From the NCBI GenBank assembly GCA_030066905.1, contig JASJAR010000021.1:1-64000 (forward strand): 64,000 nt of DNA. The letters run 5' to 3'. Positions 41,010-53,858 of the stretch are shown piece by piece. Position 1 is the stretch's first letter. Each line of letters begins with the position of its first letter. A program made the position numbers and the translations under genes. The notes beneath the pieces are model-generated. The model had not been told where the DNA came from and ran no database searches. It saw nothing but the letters and a program-made list of their open reading frames with translations. Source of the DNA: Paracoccaceae bacterium. GTDB lineage: Bacteria; Pseudomonadota; Alphaproteobacteria; Rhodobacterales; Rhodobacteraceae.

Positions 41010-42809
41010 GTGGCGGAACGGGTACGAATGGCGATCACGAACGAAGACCGCGATGCGGGCCCGGGGCTGGAGAGCCTGAGGCGCACCGTGCGCCTCGGCT
41101 GGCTCTGGGCCGATCTAAGGGGCCGCCGCCGGGACATCGCGCTGATCGTGCTCGTGACGCTCGTCTCGCCGGCTGTGGGGCTTTTGATCCCGCTTCGGGT
41201 GAGCCGCGAACTCGACAGCCTGATCGCCGGCGGGGCGGTGAGCGATCTGATGGGCGAGCTTGGCGTGATCCTTGCGATCATCATCTCCTCGCTCATACTG
41301 ACCTCGCTCAGGCGGTTCCTGATCGCCCGGCTCTGCCTGTCGGTGGCCACCGATCTCAGGGGGCGGCTCTTCCGCCATATCCTGTCGCTCGCCCCCAGGG
41401 CGCTCCAGCGCACCGAAGGCGGGCAGGTCACCAACGCCTTCACATCCGATCTCGGGCTTCTGCAAAGCTCGCTCAACCAGATGCTCGGCAAGCTCTTTCC
41501 GGGAATCTTTCTTGCCACCGTCTATGGCGCGGCGCTCTTCTGGTTCAACTGGCGGCTCGCCCTGACGCTGATCCTCGTCTTCGTCCCAATGGCGGTGTTG
41601 ACCAACTTTTTCGCCCGTCGCATTCACCGCGCCGCGCGGGCCGCCCAGGCGCGGCAAAGCGAGCTTCTGGGCGAGCTTGCCGAAACGCTCGCGGGCCCAA
41701 AGGAGATCAAGCTGTTCCGGCTCGAAGGTCCGCTCAGCGATCGTTACAGCGAGGTCAACCGGCGCGCCTACGGCACTGCGCTCGGCAGGGATGTGCTGAC
41801 CGAGGTCTCCCCGCTCACGGTGTCGATCATCGTCGCGACTGGGCTTGCCGGTGTGATCCTTCTCAGTGCCGTGTTCCTCGACCGCGGCTGGGCCGATGCC
41901 GGCGGTCTTGCGGGGTTCGTGGCCTGTCTCGGCCTGCTCTACCCGCAGGTCCAGGAGGTCAGCCGCTCCCTCGGCCAGACCTTCCAGATTTTTGCCGCCC
42001 GCGAGCGCATCGACCGGGTGCTCGACATGGAACCCGAGCGCGACACGCTCAAGGGCGGCCGGGTTCCCGCCGACGGCGCGATTTCGCTGAAGGGGGTGTC
42101 GTTCAGCTACGACGGCGCCAGCCCCGCGCTCCACGATCTCGATCTCGACATCGCCGACGGCGAGCGCGTGGCCATCGTCGGGCCTTCCGGGGCGGGCAAA
42201 TCCACCCTTCTCGAACTCCTGCCACGGTTCAACGAACCCGAGGCCGGGGTGATCGAGATCGGTGGGGTGCCCTTGCCGGAGATCACGCTCGCCGACCTAC
42301 GCGACCGGATCGGTCTCGTCCTCCAGGTGCCGTTTCTGTTCCGCGGCACGCTGCGGGAGAACCTCGCCGCCGGCCAGGAGGGGCTGTCGGATGCCCGGAT
42401 CGAGGAGGTCGCCGCCCAGGCCCGGGTCGACGAGTTCGCTGCCCGCCTGCCGCTGGGCTACGACACCGAGATCGAGCCCGGCGGCGGCAATCTTTCGGTC
42501 GGCCAGCGCCAGCGGGTGGCCATCGCCCGGGTCCTGCTGCGAAACCCGCCGATCCTGTTGCTCGACGAGCCGACCTCGGCGCTCGATGTCGGTTCGGAAA
42601 CCCATGTCGCCGAAGCGATCCGGGTCGCGGCCCGGGGCAGAACCACGATCATAGTCGCCCACCGGCTTTCCACGGTGCGCGACGTCGACCGGATCATTGC
42701 GATGGACAACGGCCGGGTCGTCGAGGCGGGAAGCCACGGCGAGCTTGTGGGCCGGGGCGGGCTCTACGCTGAGCTTTATGCGCAGTTTGCAGGGGCAGAC
42801 GGCGGTTGA
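41010..42809 (+). CDS. ABC exporter, fused membrane and ATPase domains
   Basis: 599 residues (GTG 41010; an ATG at 41028 is possible). Six transmembrane helices occupy about 45-310. The nucleotide-binding domain has Walker A IVGPSGAGKST near 389, signature LSVGQRQRV near 495, Walker B ILLLDEPTSALD near 515 and H-loop IVAHRLSTV near 548. The type IV exporter half-transporter would work as a homodimer for lipid, peptide or drug export. No partner half is near, so a homodimer is likely. Substrate unknown. Confidence 0.92.
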   Translation: MAERVRMAITNEDRDAGPGLESLRRTVRLGWLWADLRGRRRDIALIVLVTLVSPAVGLLIPLRVSRELDSLIAGGAVSDLMGELGVILAIIISSLILTSLRRFLIARLCLSVATDLRGRLFRHILSLAPRALQRTEGGQVTNAFTSDLGLLQSSLNQMLGKLFPGIFLATVYGAALFWFNWRLALTLILVFVPMAVLTNFFARRIHRAARAAQARQSELLGELAETLAGPKEIKLFRLEGPLSDRYSEVNRRAYGTALGRDVLTEVSPLTVSIIVATGLAGVILLSAVFLDRGWADAGGLAGFVACLGLLYPQVQEVSRSLGQTFQIFAARERIDRVLDMEPERDTLKGGRVPADGAISLKGVSFSYDGASPALHDLDLDIADGERVAIVGPSGAGKSTLLELLPRFNEPEAGVIEIGGVPLPEITLADLRDRIGLVLQVPFLFRGTLRENLAAGQEGLSDARIEEVAAQARVDEFAARLPLGYDTEIEPGGGNLSVGQRQRVAIARVLLRNPPILLLDEPTSALDVGSETHVAEAIRVAARGRTTIIVAHRLSTVRDVDRIIAMDNGRVVEAGSHGELVGRGGLYAELYAQFAGADGG

Positions 42810-43075
42810 AAGCCGCCGCGCCGGGAGTGTCCACCCACCCGTCCCGGCAGGGCCGCGCGTTCGATCGCTGCTCCGGATCGGGTCCGGAGCGGGGTGCATC
42901 GACGTCCCGGAGTTCTCCCGGGACCCCGATCCATCACGCCTGCCGTCGCAGTTGAGAAAGAGGCGTCATCGCAAACGATCCGACCGGTCGGACGGAAACG
43001 GCATTGCGTCTGTGCAGGGCGTGAAGCCGGAGCGGCGCGCTCAAAGGGCCGCAGGTGGCAGGGCAACGGAGGAAA
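42810..43075. repeat. Intergenic gap with dispersed GATCCGG repeat
   Basis: Contains GCTCCGGATCGGGTCCGGAG and CCCGGAGTTCTCCCGGGACC around 42870-42930, related to other intergenic palindromes of this chromosome. No gene is supported. The tRNA-Ser gene follows. Confidence 0.5.
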
Positions 43076-43165
43076 TGGCGGAGAGACAGGGATTCGAACC
43101 CTGGGTGGGCTTGCACCCACAACGGTTTTCGAGACCGCCCCGTTCGACCACTCCGGCACCTCTCC
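43076..43165 (-). tRNA. tRNA-Ser(CGA)
   Basis: On the minus strand GGAGAGG pairs with the 3' acceptor CCUCUCC-type arm, with encoded GCCA at the end. The anticodon loop CTCGAAA contains CGA. A long variable arm (GTGGGTGCAAGCCCACC) and the T loop TTCGAATC complete a class II tRNA of 90 bases. No integrated element is present here. Confidence 0.94.
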
Positions 43166-43289
43166 GCGGGGGTCTGGAGCGGCGGGGTAACCGATGCCCC
43201 GGTTTCGCGCAACCCCTTTCGGCCCGGCTTGGAGAAGCCGCCGGTGGGGCCTATGTTAGGGGGAACCGACCGATCCACGAGGAGCCGCC

Positions 43290-44117
43290 ATGGCCCGCGC
43301 CGTTCTCCGTCTCGCCCTGCCGTTCCTGGCGCTGATGCTCTCTGTCTCCAGCCTTCGGGCCAGCGATGTCCGCGACCTTTACGAGGCGATGCGCCTTGGC
43401 GATATCCTTCACATCATGCGCGAGGAGGGGCTTGCCTATGGCGAGGACCTGCGCAGCGAGATGTTCCCCGACCAGGCCGCCATGGGCTGGCCGCGCGTCA
43501 TCGACAACATCTATGCGCTGGACCGGATGGAGGCCGAATTCGTGGGCCCCTTCGAGGAGGCGGTGGGCGATACCGACCTTGAGCCCCTGATCGCGTTCTT
43601 CAACTCCGAGCGCGGCCAGGAGATCGTCGAGTTTGAAGTCACCGCCCGGCGCGCCCTGCTCGACGAGGCCGTGGAGGCCACTGCCAAGCAGATCTGGGAG
43701 GACCTCCAGGGTGAGCTCGACCCGCGCCAGGACCTCATCGAGCGGTTTGTCGACGCCAACGATCTTATCGAGGCCAATGTCGCCGGGGCGATGAATTCGA
43801 GCCTTGCGTTCTACGAGGGCCTGGCGACCGCCGACAGCTTCGACGGGGCCTGGACGTTGGACCGCATTCTCTCAACCGTCTGGGAGCAGGAAGCCGAAAT
43901 TCGTGCCGACACGAGAGACTGGATTTACCCCTATCTGACCCTCGCCTTCGAACCGCTCGGGGCCGAGGACATCGAGGCCTACATCGCCCTGTCCGAAAGT
44001 GCGGAGGGCCAGGCGCTCAATGCCGCCCTGTTTTCGGCCTTCGACGTCCTTTTCGTCAACATTTCACGGGACATCGGCGAGGCGGCGGCACTCTACCTTC
44101 AGGGGCAGGATATCTGA
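43290..44117 (+). CDS. DUF2059 domain protein, secreted
   Basis: 275 residues with a signal peptide ([20 protein letters not shown]...RAS). The mature part is helical and acidic, with two related segments: [20 protein letters not shown] near 110 and [20 protein letters not shown] near 230. These are the F/L-x-S-x-x-G-Q/R repeats of DUF2059. It is periplasmic, with no known activity. It stands alone between tRNA-Ser and rplU. Confidence 0.8.
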   Translation: MARAVLRLALPFLALMLSVSSLRASDVRDLYEAMRLGDILHIMREEGLAYGEDLRSEMFPDQAAMGWPRVIDNIYALDRMEAEFVGPFEEAVGDTDLEPLIAFFNSERGQEIVEFEVTARRALLDEAVEATAKQIWEDLQGELDPRQDLIERFVDANDLIEANVAGAMNSSLAFYEGLATADSFDGAWTLDRILSTVWEQEAEIRADTRDWIYPYLTLAFEPLGAEDIEAYIALSESAEGQALNAALFSAFDVLFVNISRDIGEAAALYLQGQDI

Positions 44118-44137
44118 TCTCGGCCCCCGCACGGCGC

Positions 44138-44166
44138 TTGACTTAGGCTGCGTTTTCGACGATATC
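44138..44166 (+). promoter_or_regulatory. Likely rplU-rpmA promoter
   Basis: TTGACT (44138-44143), a 17-base spacer and GATATC (44161-44166) lie about 135 bases upstream of the rplU ATG. The -35 is a near match to consensus. The long leader between promoter and gene could host ribosomal-protein feedback control, but no clear fold was traced. Confidence 0.45.
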
Positions 44167-44301
44167 GCCACCTCCCGGCGCGGCTGAGCCGCCCCGGGGT
44201 CCAACGAACGCCCCTTGCGGGGTGCGCCGTTCGAGGCGGCCGATCGGCCGAAAACGCCCGGGATGCCGGGGGCCACAGGACGCGGGTGAAAGAAGGAAGA
44301 G

Positions 44302-44994
44302 ATGATGTTTGCGGTCCTCAAGACCGGCGGCAAGCAGTACCGGGTCCAGTCCGGCGACATGCTGAAAGTCGAAAAACTCGCGGCTGCGGCCGGCGAAACC
44401 GTGCAATTCAACGACGTTCTGATGGTCGGCTCGACCGTGGGCACGCCCCTTGTCGAGGGTGCCGGCGTCCAGGCCGAGGTGATCGACCAGATCAGGGGCG
44501 ACAAGGTCATCCATTTCGTGCGCCGCCGGCGGAAGCATTCGTCGAAACGCACCAAGGGCCACCGCCAGAGCCTGACGCTTCTGAAGGTCACGACGATCCT
44601 TGAGAAGGGGGCCGAGAAATCGGGCGTCAAGGCGGCTATCGGCGCGGGCTCTGCTCCGAAAACCGAGGCGGCGCCTGCGAAGACGGCGGCCCCGAAGAAG
44701 GCCGCGCCGAAAGCCGAGGCCGCCGCAAAGCCGGAACCGAAGGCCGAGCCGAAACCCGCCGCCAAGGCCGAACCGACGGTTGCCGCTGCGGGCGACGACC
44801 TCAAGCAGCTCTCCGGCGTGGGCCCCGCGCTCGAAAAGAAGCTCCACGCCGCCGGCGTGACCACATTTGCCCAGATCGCCGCTTGGACCGAGGCCGATAT
44901 CGCCGAGTTCGACGAAAAACTGTCGTTCAAAGGCCGGATCGAGCGCGAAGGCTGGGTCGAACAGGCGAAAACGCTCGCCGCCGAGAAGGAGTAA
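44302..44994 (+). CDS. rplU: 50S ribosomal protein L21 with long C-terminal extension
   Basis: Residues 1-105 are L21 ([20 protein letters not shown]; then [20 protein letters not shown]), which binds 23S rRNA. A Lys/Ala/Pro-rich linker (about 115-160) leads to a helix-hairpin-helix domain ([20 protein letters not shown] and [20 protein letters not shown], about 168-220). The total of 230 residues is over twice the E. coli length. Extended L21 is known from Rhodobacteraceae; the extra domain may bind RNA or DNA. GAAGGAAGAG precedes the ATG. rpmA follows after six bases. Confidence 0.95.
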   Translation: MMFAVLKTGGKQYRVQSGDMLKVEKLAAAAGETVQFNDVLMVGSTVGTPLVEGAGVQAEVIDQIRGDKVIHFVRRRRKHSSKRTKGHRQSLTLLKVTTILEKGAEKSGVKAAIGAGSAPKTEAAPAKTAAPKKAAPKAEAAAKPEPKAEPKPAAKAEPTVAAAGDDLKQLSGVGPALEKKLHAAGVTTFAQIAAWTEADIAEFDEKLSFKGRIEREGWVEQAKTLAAEKE

Positions 44995-45000
44995 GATCCG

Positions 45001-45270
45001 ATGGCACATAAAAAAGCAGGTGGTTCGTCCAGAAACGGCCGCGACTCAGCCGGCCGCCGCCTCGGCGTGAAGAAGTTCGGCGGCGAAGCCGTCGTGCCGG
45101 GCAACATCATCGTGCGCCAGCGCGGCACCAAGTGGTGGCCGGGCGAGGGCGTCGGGATGGGCAAGGACCATACGATTTTCGCGACCACCGACGGCGCCGT
45201 GACGTTCCACAAGGGCCTTAAGGGGCGGACGTTCATTTCGGTCCTGTCGCGCGCGGAGGCCGCAGAGTAA
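45001..45270 (+). CDS. rpmA: 50S ribosomal protein L27
   Basis: 89 residues, normal length. [20 protein letters not shown] at the N-terminus reaches the peptidyl-transferase centre. [20 protein letters not shown] and the later [10 protein letters not shown] complete the family pattern. It is the second gene of the rplU-rpmA operon, followed by a strong hairpin at 45294. Confidence 0.98.
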   Translation: MAHKKAGGSSRNGRDSAGRRLGVKKFGGEAVVPGNIIVRQRGTKWWPGEGVGMGKDHTIFATTDGAVTFHKGLKGRTFISVLSRAEAAE

Positions 45271-45293
45271 GCCGACCCTTACTAAGTGACATT

Positions 45294-45323
45294 AGGGGGA
45301 TCGGCGGGCCCGCCGGTCCCCCT
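45294..45323 (+). terminator. Strong hairpin after rpmA
   Basis: AGGGGGATCGGCGGG and CCCGCCGGTCCCCCT form an almost gap-free 15-bp stem with one G-U pair and a minimal loop. It is followed by CGACATTT rather than a long T run. Its place between rpmA and the GNAT gene suggests an intrinsic terminator or attenuator. Confidence 0.6.
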
Positions 45324-45420
45324 CGACATTTGAACGGCGCGCCAAACGTTCGGAGGGGGAAGAGCGGGCGGCACCGGCGGGCGTTAACGCCGGCCGGAGC
45401 GCAATTGGAGGACAGGGCCA

Positions 45421-45959
45421 TGAAACTCGATCAGGTGGTCGATCAGCCGACCATTGAGGCGGAGCGGATATTGCTCCGCCCCTTGCAGAAATCCGATGCC
45501 GGCCTTCTGTCGCTTTATGCCGGCGACGAACGGGTCGCGCGCGGAACCCAGTTCATCCCCCATCCCTATCCGCCGGGGGCGGCCGACAGCTATGTCGCCC
45601 GGGCCCGGTCGGCGGAGCGGACCGAGGATGTCTGGGCGATGGATGGCACGGGTGCGGGGCTCTCGGAGCTTCTGGGGCTCGTTTCCCTTGAGCGGATGGA
45701 CCGCGGCCAGTCGGAAATCGCCTATTGGGTGGCGCCGGCCTTCTGGAACACCGGCCTCGCCTCGGAGGCGGTGCGCGCAGTGCTGAGCGCCAACCCGCAG
45801 GATGCGCGGACCTATTTCGCCTCCGTCTTTCAGGACAATCCGGGATCGGCGCGGGTGCTCACGAATGCGGGGTTCGAGTATATCGGCGACGCCGAGGCGT
45901 TCTCGGTGGCCCGCGGTGAGACCGTACCCACCTGGACCTACCTCTACCGCCTTGCGTGA
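45421..45959 (+). CDS. RimJ/RimL-type GNAT acetyltransferase
   Basis: 179 residues from the ATG at 45421 (TTGGAGGACAGGGCC upstream). Typical features are IEAERILLRPLQKSDAGLLS, then EIAYWVAPAFWNTGLASEAV (acetyl-CoA loop) and YFASVFQDNPGSARVLTNAG (motif B). Such enzymes acetylate protein N-termini or amino groups of small molecules. Its place between ribosomal-protein genes and obgE makes a ribosome-related substrate possible. The next gene is a tandem GNAT one base further. Confidence 0.85.
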
Positions 45960-45960
45960 C

Positions 45961-49111
<3,151 letters not shown>

Positions 49112-49176
49112 CGGCGGGGCTTTCGTGGGGCCGCAGGATCGACTAAGGTGATCTGCCCGGTCGGAGCGAGTGGAAG

Positions 49177-50442
49177 ATGAAAGACGCCGTTGAAATACCT
49201 CAGATCATGGCCGAAATCGGCGCGAATGCGAAAGCCGCCGCCGCCGAGCTCGCCTTCGCGCCGGCCGAAACCCGGGCCGCGGCGCTTTATGCTGCGGCCG
49301 ACGCCGTCGAGGCCAGCATCCCGGCGATCCTCGACGCCAATGCCAAGGACATGGACTTTGGCGGTGAGAAAGGGCTTTCTGCGGCGATGCTCGACCGCCT
49401 CCTTCTCGATAAGGACCGGGTGAAATCCATGGCCGAGGGCCTCCGCGCCGTCGCCGAGCAGCCCGACCCGGTAGGCAAGGTGATCGCCGAATGGGACCAG
49501 CCCACGGGCCTCCATATCCGCCGCGTCCGCACGCCCCTCGGCGTGATCGGGGTGATCTATGAAAGCCGCCCGAACGTCACCGCCGATGCCGGGGCGCTGT
49601 GTCTCAAGGCCGGTAACGCGGTGATCCTGCGCGGCGGTTCGGAGAGCTTCCATTCCTCAGGCGCGATCCATGCCTGCCTCGTCGACGGGCTGAAGGTCGC
49701 CGGTCTGCCGGAGACGGCGATCCAGCTTGTCCCCACCCGCGACCGCGCGGCAGTCTCCGAAATGCTGACGATGACCGACATGATCGACGTCATCGTCCCC
49801 CGCGGCGGCAAGGGGCTCGTCGGGCTTGTGCAGCGCGAGGCGCGGGTGCCGGTCTTCGCTCATCTCGAAGGCATCGTGCATATCTATGTCGATGCCGCCG
49901 CCGACCCCGAAAAGGCGCTGAAGGTGGTGCTGAACGCCAAGACCCGCCGCACGGGCATTTGCGGGGCGGCCGAGTGCCTCCTCATCCACCGCGATGTCGC
50001 AGAGACCATCGGTCAGGGTCTCGTCGAGGCGCTCATCGACGCCGGGGTCGAGGTCCGCGCCGACGGGCCCTTTCAGGACATCGACGGCACCGTCGCGGCC
50101 ACGGAGGACGATTGGGGCCGGGAGTTCCTCGACATGATCGTCGCGGTGAAGAGCGTGGCGGACATCGACGACGCCATCGCCCATATCCGCCGCTACGGCT
50201 CCGACCACACCGATTGCATCCTCACCGAGGACGACGCGGCGGCCGAACGTTTCTTCGCCCGGCTCGACAGCGCGATCCTGATGCGGAATGCCTCGACCCA
50301 GTTCGCCGATGGCGGCGAGTTCGGGATGGGCGCCGAGATCGGCATCGCCACCGGCAAGATGCATGCAAGGGGGCCCGTTGGGGCGGCCCAGCTCACGAGC
50401 TTCAAGTACCTCGTCGAGGGCGAAGGCACGGTCCGCGGCTAG
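49177..50442 (+). CDS. proA: Glutamate-5-semialdehyde dehydrogenase
   Basis: 421 residues. It reduces glutamyl 5-phosphate to the semialdehyde with NADPH, after ProB. Visible features are [20 protein letters not shown] near 115, [20 protein letters not shown] near 150, [20 protein letters not shown] near 210, the catalytic Cys in [17 protein letters not shown] near 260, and [20 protein letters not shown] near 385. Length is normal. A GTG/ATG choice is not an issue: the ATG at 49177 has GAGTGGAAG upstream. Confidence 0.97.
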   Translation: MKDAVEIPQIMAEIGANAKAAAAELAFAPAETRAAALYAAADAVEASIPAILDANAKDMDFGGEKGLSAAMLDRLLLDKDRVKSMAEGLRAVAEQPDPVGKVIAEWDQPTGLHIRRVRTPLGVIGVIYESRPNVTADAGALCLKAGNAVILRGGSESFHSSGAIHACLVDGLKVAGLPETAIQLVPTRDRAAVSEMLTMTDMIDVIVPRGGKGLVGLVQREARVPVFAHLEGIVHIYVDAAADPEKALKVVLNAKTRRTGICGAAECLLIHRDVAETIGQGLVEALIDAGVEVRADGPFQDIDGTVAATEDDWGREFLDMIVAVKSVADIDDAIAHIRRYGSDHTDCILTEDDAAAERFFARLDSAILMRNASTQFADGGEFGMGAEIGIATGKMHARGPVGAAQLTSFKYLVEGEGTVRG

Positions 50443-50671
50443 GGCGGCACCGCGGCGGCAAGGTGGTCCAATGAGGGCTCCGGGCGAGGGCGGTACGTGA
50501 TTTCCGACTGCCCAGCGCCAATCCGAAGGCCCGCCCGTCCCGGGCGCGACCCGGGACCTCCACGACAGGCGCGCTCCATCGATCGGGGCCTCCGGATCGG
50601 GTCCGGCGCGGGTCGCGCCCAGTCCGGTCGGAGCGCGCCCCGGCAGGGCCGCTCCGGGACACCAACCTCGG
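50443..50671. repeat. Intergenic gap dominated by dispersed palindromic repeats
   Basis: Between convergent proA and chpT. GTCCCGGGCGCGACCCGGGA (about 50538-50557) and TCCGGATCGGGTCCGG (about 50591-50606) are near-palindromes of the same family as those in other gaps. It may act as a bidirectional terminator. No gene is seen. Confidence 0.55.
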
Positions 50672-51268
50672 TCAAAAACTGATCTTGATGTAGGTCTCGC
50701 GGATATCGGTCGTCACCGTCTTGCCGTGGGCCCGCGCGGTCTCGGGCACGAGTGCGAACTGCACCTGGGCGGCGGTGATCTCCACATCCGCGCCGGGGTT
50801 CGCCATCAGTTCCCAGAGGCCGGCATCGATCTTCAGCTTCTGAGCCGTCGCGCCGATGAACCAGCGCCCGGCGTCGGAGCCGACATGGATCTGACCGCCC
50901 CAGGGCATCGCCGTCTCGAGGCAGAGGATCAACAGGAACGCGAGCTTCACATCCACCCGGTTGAGAGTGCCCGCGGCGTCCCATTCGATGCCGATCCGTC
51001 CGCCCTTGGTGAGGTCCTTCAGGATATCGGCGACCTCAGCCCGCCCGAGGCTCGCCTCGCTGCCGGCGGCGCCAAAGGCGACGCGGAAATAGCGTATGCG
51101 GGCATTGGCGTTCTCCACCGATTCCGCGATCAGCGCGATTTCGGGGCTCGACCCCTGTGGTGACATCGACAAAAGCTCGACGCCATTGCCGATCGCACCC
51201 AGAGGGCTGATAAGATCGTGGCAGATACGCGAGCCGAGGAGGGCATGAATGTCGCGGTGGAGGCTCAT
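50672..51268 (-). CDS. chpT: Histidine phosphotransferase ChpT
   Basis: 198 residues from the ATG at 51268. The N-terminal helical hairpin has the phospho-acceptor His in SRICHDLISPLGAIGNGVEL (near 17), and the C-terminal part is a degenerate HATPase-like domain (LILCLETAMPWGGQIHVGSD). In alphaproteobacteria ChpT passes phosphate from CckA to CtrA, controlling motility, competence and gene-transfer-agent genes. A longer reading to 51352 runs into the divergent DUF3553 gene and is rejected. Confidence 0.88.
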   Translation of the reverse strand: MSLHRDIHALLGSRICHDLISPLGAIGNGVELLSMSPQGSSPEIALIAESVENANARIRYFRVAFGAAGSEASLGRAEVADILKDLTKGGRIGIEWDAAGTLNRVDVKLAFLLILCLETAMPWGGQIHVGSDAGRWFIGATAQKLKIDAGLWELMANPGADVEITAAQVQFALVPETARAHGKTVTTDIRETYIKISF

Positions 51269-51478
51269 GGGCGGGATGCTCCCGGTAATGCACTGGTGAA
51301 CGGGCTCGCGTCGATCCTCGAACCGGGGATGTTCGTACGGCACCCCGGCCATGGCGAATGGGGCACGGGGCAGGTGCAGTCGAACATCGGCGGTCGGGTC
51401 ACGGTGAACTTCGAGAACGAAGGAAAAGTGGTCATCGATGTTAATCTCGTAAGCCTGGAACTGGTCTTCGACGTCTAG
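51245..51478 (+). CDS. DUF3553 family protein
   Basis: 77 residues if read from the ATG at 51245; the family core is SILEPGMFVRHPGHGEWGTG and QVQSNIGGRVTVNFENEGKV. This is a small all-beta SH3-like fold akin to the CarD/TRCF RNA-polymerase-interaction type, which hints at a transcription role. The start is uncertain: GTG at 51296 or ATG at 51245 both fit. With the latter, the 5' ends of this gene and chpT overlap head-to-head by 24 bases. Confidence 0.8.
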   Translation: MNVAVEAHGRDAPGNALVNGLASILEPGMFVRHPGHGEWGTGQVQSNIGGRVTVNFENEGKVVIDVNLVSLELVFDV

Positions 51479-51567
51479 ACTTCAACTTCCGGTTATTCCC
51501 AAGAGTTACCCACAACCTTGGGGTGTGTCAAATGCTGCGCCCGTTGCGCCGGACGGGGGGCGACCTT

Positions 51568-52356
51568 ATGAGGGCGCCCAAGGGCAACGGGCAGGCCATG
51601 ACCGGCAGACATCCAGACTTTTCCCTCCGGCTGGCGCGCGACGCCGACGATCTTCGCGCCGCCCAGCGTCTCCGCTACCGGGTCTTCGTCGAGGAACTTG
51701 GCGGGGACGGGGACCTCGTCGATCACGACGCGCGGCTCGAGCGGGACCGGTTCGACCCTTTCTTCGACCACCTCCTCCTTATCGACGAGGCCCGCGACGG
51801 GGCGGTCGTGGGGGTCTACCGGCTCCTGCCGTCCGACCGTCTGGCCGATGCCGGGCAGTTCTATTCCGAGGACGAATACGACCTCACGCCCCTCCGCGAC
51901 ACGGGCCGCAAGCTTCTGGAACTCGGCCGCTCCTGCGTCGATGCCGACTATCGCGGCGGGACGGCCATGCACCGGCTCTGGCAAGGGCTTGCCGATTACG
52001 TCGCGGCGCGCAAGATCGAGGTGCTCTTCGGCGTGGCGAGCTTTCACGGCACCGATGCCGCGGCTCTCGCGGGGCCGCTGTCGCTACTGCACCACAAATA
52101 CCTCGCTCCGCCGGAGTTGCGGGTCCGGGCGCGCGCCTACCAGCCGATGGACCTTCTCGCGCCCGACGAGATCGACCGCGTGGCGGCGATGAAGGCGACG
52201 CCGGCGCTGATCAAGGCCTATCTCAGGCTCGGCGGGTTTGTCGGCGACGGGGCCTTCATCGACCATGCGTTCAACACCACCGATGTCTGTCTGGTGATGG
52301 ACACTGAGCGGATGAGCGCGCGGGCCAGGGCGACCTACGCCCGGGGACGGGCGTGA
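51568..52356 (+). CDS. olsB: Ornithine N-acyltransferase OlsB
   Basis: About 262 residues (ATG 51568 or 51598). GNAT-fold acyltransferase that links a 3-hydroxyacyl-ACP to ornithine, giving lyso-ornithine lipid. Family stretches are FSLRLARDADDLRAAQRLRY, VFVEELGGDGD, VGVYRLLPSDRLADAGQFYS, LLELGRSCVDADYRGGTAMH and FGVASFHGTD. It overlaps olsA by four bases, so the pair makes the complete ornithine lipid, a phosphorus-free membrane lipid used under phosphate limitation. No Pho box was traced upstream. Confidence 0.92.
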   Translation: MRAPKGNGQAMTGRHPDFSLRLARDADDLRAAQRLRYRVFVEELGGDGDLVDHDARLERDRFDPFFDHLLLIDEARDGAVVGVYRLLPSDRLADAGQFYSEDEYDLTPLRDTGRKLLELGRSCVDADYRGGTAMHRLWQGLADYVAARKIEVLFGVASFHGTDAAALAGPLSLLHHKYLAPPELRVRARAYQPMDLLAPDEIDRVAAMKATPALIKAYLRLGGFVGDGAFIDHAFNTTDVCLVMDTERMSARARATYARGRA

Positions 52357-53165
52357 GCCCCACCTGGGAGGGCGCGCCACCGCCGTCCCTCGGGCCTCGG
52401 GGGGTCGGCGGCTGGGTGCGGGTGGCGGCCAAGGGGGCCGTGCTCGGCACGGTGGTGTTCGGCGGGCTTGCCGTGCTCCTTCTCCTTCGCCTTGTCGAGG
52501 CGCCGCTCCACGGCCCCCACCGGCCCTGGACCCCCCAGATCACCAAGGCGGTCTGCCGGATGGCGCTGGCGATCATCGGGCTTCGTACCCGGATCGAAGG
52601 CCGGCCCCATCGCGGCCCCGGCGCGTTTGTCGCCAACCATGCCTCCTGGCTCGACATCTTCGTGCTGAACGCGACCGCGACGCTCTATTTCGTGGCCAAG
52701 GCCGAAGTGGCGGGCTGGCCCGGAATCGGCTGGCTCGCGCGGGCCACGGGGACGGTGTTCATCGACCGAAACCGCCGTGACGCGGCCCGCCACCGCGACC
52801 TTCTGGGAGAGCGGGTCGCGGCCGGCCACCGGCTCTGTTTCTTCCCCGAAGGCACCTCGACCGACGGCCAGCGCGTTCTTCCCTTCAAGCCCACGCTCTT
52901 TGCGGCGGCCCTCCATGACGGCCGGCCGGAAGGCTACCGGATCCAGCCCGTGAGCCTCGTCTATACCGCGCCGGAGGGCGAGGACGCGCGGTTCTACGGC
53001 TGGTGGGGGGAGATGGGCTTTGGCGAACATCTCCTGACGCTGCTCGCCGCCCCGCGCCATGGCAGCGTCCGGGTGGCGTTCCATGCGGCCTTACCCGTCA
53101 GCGACCACCCCGACCGGAAATCTCTCGCCCGGGCGGCGGAAACCGCGGTTCGGAGCGCCCTCTAA
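52353..53165 (+). CDS. olsA: Lyso-ornithine lipid O-acyltransferase (PlsC family)
   Basis: 270 residues from a GTG inside the olsB stop. One N-terminal membrane helix (VLGTVVFGGLAVLLLLRLVE) is followed by the PlsC acyltransferase motifs: NHASWLDIFV (H-x4-D) near 91, GTVFIDRNRRDAARH near 132 and FFPEGTSTDGQ near 165. It adds the second acyl chain to lyso-ornithine lipid. A phosphatidic-acid-forming acyltransferase is the alternative, but coupling to olsB favours OlsA. Confidence 0.9.
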   Translation: MSPTWEGAPPPSLGPRGVGGWVRVAAKGAVLGTVVFGGLAVLLLLRLVEAPLHGPHRPWTPQITKAVCRMALAIIGLRTRIEGRPHRGPGAFVANHASWLDIFVLNATATLYFVAKAEVAGWPGIGWLARATGTVFIDRNRRDAARHRDLLGERVAAGHRLCFFPEGTSTDGQRVLPFKPTLFAAALHDGRPEGYRIQPVSLVYTAPEGEDARFYGWWGEMGFGEHLLTLLAAPRHGSVRVAFHAALPVSDHPDRKSLARAAETAVRSAL

Positions 53166-53188
53166 GGGGATACGCGCGCGGTTTCCGC

Positions 53189-53803
53189 TCACCCCATCGC
53201 CGCGCGCAGCGCCGTCAAAGCAGCGACGGGATCATCCGCCCGCCAGATCTCCTCTCCCAGGGCGACGAAATCGACGAAAGGTCCGTAGGCGGCGAGCCCC
53301 TCTGGCGTGACACCGCCCTCGGCGACGACCGGCACCTCGATGAGCTCAGACCACCACTGGAAGAGCCCGGGCTCCGCGACACCCTCGGCCGCCAGAACCC
53401 CGTCGCCCACCGGCCCGAAGGCCACGTAATCTGCACCCGCCTCGCCGGCGTTCATCCCGTCGTGGCGCGACCGGCCCGCGTAAGCGCCGACCACCCGGTC
53501 GGGCCCGAGCGCCTTCCGGGCCGTCCTCACAGAGCGCGCGCCGTCGAGAAGATGCACCCCGTCGAGACCGAGCCGGTCGGCGAGTGTCCAATGCTGGTCG
53601 ATGACAACAGCGATGTCGCGGGCATGGCCTACCTCCCGAACCATGTCGGAGGCCCGCGACAGCCGGTCCTCGTCCCGGCTCGCCATCGCCAGGCGGAGGC
53701 AGGCCACGGGTCCCGCGTCGAGCACCGCCTCGAGCCGGGGCCGGAAGGTGGAGAGTTCGAAATCGGGCGGGGTGAGGAGGTAGATCTGGGGAGCGTCGGC
53801 CAT
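53189..53803 (-). CDS. thiE: Thiamine-phosphate synthase-like protein
   Basis: 204 residues with a TIM-barrel of the ThiE/TenI type. IYLLTPPDFELSTFRPRLEA, VACLRLAMASRD, IAVVIDQHWTLADRLGLDGV (substrate loop), VGAYAGRSRHDGMNAGEAGA and DYVAFGPVGDG are visible. The GPV-F-x-T-x-T-K phosphate loop of classical ThiE is altered (GPVGDGVLAAEG), so it may be a paralogue. It stands alone, convergent with olsA. Confidence 0.8.
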   Translation of the reverse strand: MADAPQIYLLTPPDFELSTFRPRLEAVLDAGPVACLRLAMASRDEDRLSRASDMVREVGHARDIAVVIDQHWTLADRLGLDGVHLLDGARSVRTARKALGPDRVVGAYAGRSRHDGMNAGEAGADYVAFGPVGDGVLAAEGVAEPGLFQWWSELIEVPVVAEGGVTPEGLAAYGPFVDFVALGEEIWRADDPVAALTALRAAMG

Positions 53804-53858
53804 GTCTCGTCCGGGGTCGTCGAAGTCGGGCCTCTATAGAAGGCGCCGCCCGGCTTGG

